A DNA stretch of 6,006 nucleotides, from positions 1 to 6,006 of the forward strand of contig JANXPK010000315.1 of the NCBI GenBank assembly GCA_025357355.1, in the 5' to 3' direction. Both the position numbers and the translations under genes were made by a program. Every line of letters begins with the position of its first letter. Positions within the stretch are counted from its first letter, which is position 1. The notes below the pieces were generated by a model, which was not told the origin of the DNA, did no database searches, and saw only the letters and a program-made list of their open reading frames with translations. Below are positions 5,365 through 6,006 of this stretch, in pieces. This stretch comes from Rhodobacterales bacterium (GTDB lineage: Bacteria; Pseudomonadota; Alphaproteobacteria; Rhodobacterales; Rhodobacteraceae).

Positions 5365-6006
5365 ATGAACGCGCCGCTGCTGAATACCTCTCCCCATGTC
5401 TCCGATGAGGTCCGCAAGACCACCTGCTACATGTGCGCCTGTCGCTGCGGCATCAACGTGCATCTGAAGGATGGCCGCGTCAGCTATATCGAGGGCAACC
5501 GCGACCATCCGGTCAACAAGGGGGTTCTGTGCGCCAAGGGGGCGTCCGGCATCATGCAGATCACGGCACCCTCGCGGCTGCAGGCACCCTTGCGGCGGGT
5601 CGGGCCACGTGGATCAGGGGCGTTTGAAAAGATCAGCTGGGACGAGGCGTTGACGCTCGCGGTGTCCTGGATGAAGCCTCTGCGCGAGACGGCGCCTGAG
5701 AAGCTGGCGTTCTTCACGGGCCGCGATCAGTCGCAGTCGTTCACCGGCTGGTGGGCGCAGGCGTTCGGGACGCCGAACTATGCGGCGCATGGCGGGTTCT
5801 GCTCGGTCAACATGGCGGCGGCGGGCATCTACACCATCGGGGGCGCGTTCTGGGAGTTTGGAGCGCCGGATTGGGAGCGTACCAAGCTGTTCGTGATGTT
5901 CGGCGTGGCCGAGGACCATGACAGCAACCCCATCAAGATCGGGCTTGGCAAGCTGAAGGCACGCGGCGCGCGGGTGATCGGGGTCAACCCGATCCGCACG
6001 GGGTAC
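5365..6006 (+). CDS. Molybdopterin oxidoreductase, catalytic subunit (N-terminal part; possibly SoeA-like sulfite dehydrogenase)
   Basis: Only the first 214 residues are in the window and the frame is open at the edge; family members are commonly 700-1000 residues. It is a DMSO-reductase-superfamily enzyme carrying a molybdenum bis-MGD cofactor and one [4Fe-4S] cluster. The cluster ligands are C21, C24, C28 and C56 (C-x2-C-x3-C-x27-C), followed by the conserved Lys at 58 in CAKG. ISWDEAL (90-96) is the usual family segment. C146 in HGGFCSVNMA lies where formate dehydrogenase and NapA carry their SeCys/Cys molybdenum ligand, so Cys is the likely ligand. NPIKIGLGKLKARGARVIGVNP (188-209) belongs to the next cofactor-binding fold. 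There is no twin-arginine signal, so the protein should be cytoplasmic. That, and overall resemblance, suggests SoeA (sulfite dehydrogenase of the SoeABC complex) or a formate-dehydrogenase-like enzyme. The partner subunits that would decide lie outside the window. It has its own upstream gap and appears to be a separate transcription unit. Confidence 0.88.
   Translation, partial: MNAPLLNTSPHVSDEVRKTTCYMCACRCGINVHLKDGRVSYIEGNRDHPVNKGVLCAKGASGIMQITAPSRLQAPLRRVGPRGSGAFEKISWDEALTLAVSWMKPLRETAPEKLAFFTGRDQSQSFTGWWAQAFGTPNYAAHGGFCSVNMAAAGIYTIGGAFWEFGAPDWERTKLFVMFGVAEDHDSNPIKIGLGKLKARGARVIGVNPIRTGY

Noticed and set aside
5152..5508. Minus-strand open frame of 118 codons across the intergenic region
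   Set aside because: It runs into the antisense of the molybdoenzyme's Fe-S segment and has no ribosome site or motif that I can see.
1..6006. CRISPR arrays, tRNA or rRNA genes, insertion sequences, attachment sites
   Set aside because: No regularly spaced repeats, tRNA-like cloverleaf with a CCA end, rRNA segments, transposase motifs or paired terminal repeats were seen on either strand.

Overview
The window looks like chromosomal DNA of a high-GC alphaproteobacterium. A Rhodobacterales (Roseobacter/Rhodobacter-like) host is most likely. The evidence is the strong G/C third-position bias, the tightly packed same-strand genes, the intergenic tail after the first glycosidase (GC hairpin then a 'gggatatttgggga' stretch, which I recall from that order), and the type of molybdoenzyme at the right edge. 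This placement is inference; no rRNA or marker gene is present.

Layout, all genes on the + strand. (1) Bases 1-548: the 3' end of an oligopeptide/oligosaccharide-type ABC transporter ATPase, whose short C-terminus suggests the second half of a fused double-ATPase protein. (2) 558-1925: a MelA-type family 4 glycoside hydrolase (GH4) with active-site motif CHSV. (3) 1926-2016: a short gap with a hairpin and a GC-rich element. (4) 2017-3525: a flavin-dependent 'tryptophan halogenase' family protein. (5) 3522-5015: a second, diverged GH4 enzyme with motif CHGV, whose start codon overlaps the halogenase stop (ATGA). (6) 5016-5364: a 349-base gap holding an 8-bp hairpin, a 9-bp perfect dyad, an 11-bp direct repeat and a short ATG-less reading frame. 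(7) 5365 to the window end: the N-terminal 214 residues of a cytoplasmic molybdopterin/[4Fe-4S] oxidoreductase, probably the first gene of a separate unit.

The first four genes read as the end of a carbohydrate or glycoside import-and-cleavage operon. The ABC transporter brings in a small glycoside, and two NAD+/Mn2+-type GH4 enzymes with different specificity motifs cleave it in the cytoplasm. A halogenase-fold flavoenzyme is co-translated with the second GH4. That flavoenzyme between two GH4 genes is the most interesting part of the window: the usual role of the family (halogenating tryptophan or indoles in antibiotic clusters) does not fit a catabolic sugar operon. The protein keeps the catalytic Lys and Glu but has changes in the loop that holds the halide in characterised enzymes. 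The molybdoenzyme downstream seems functionally unrelated.
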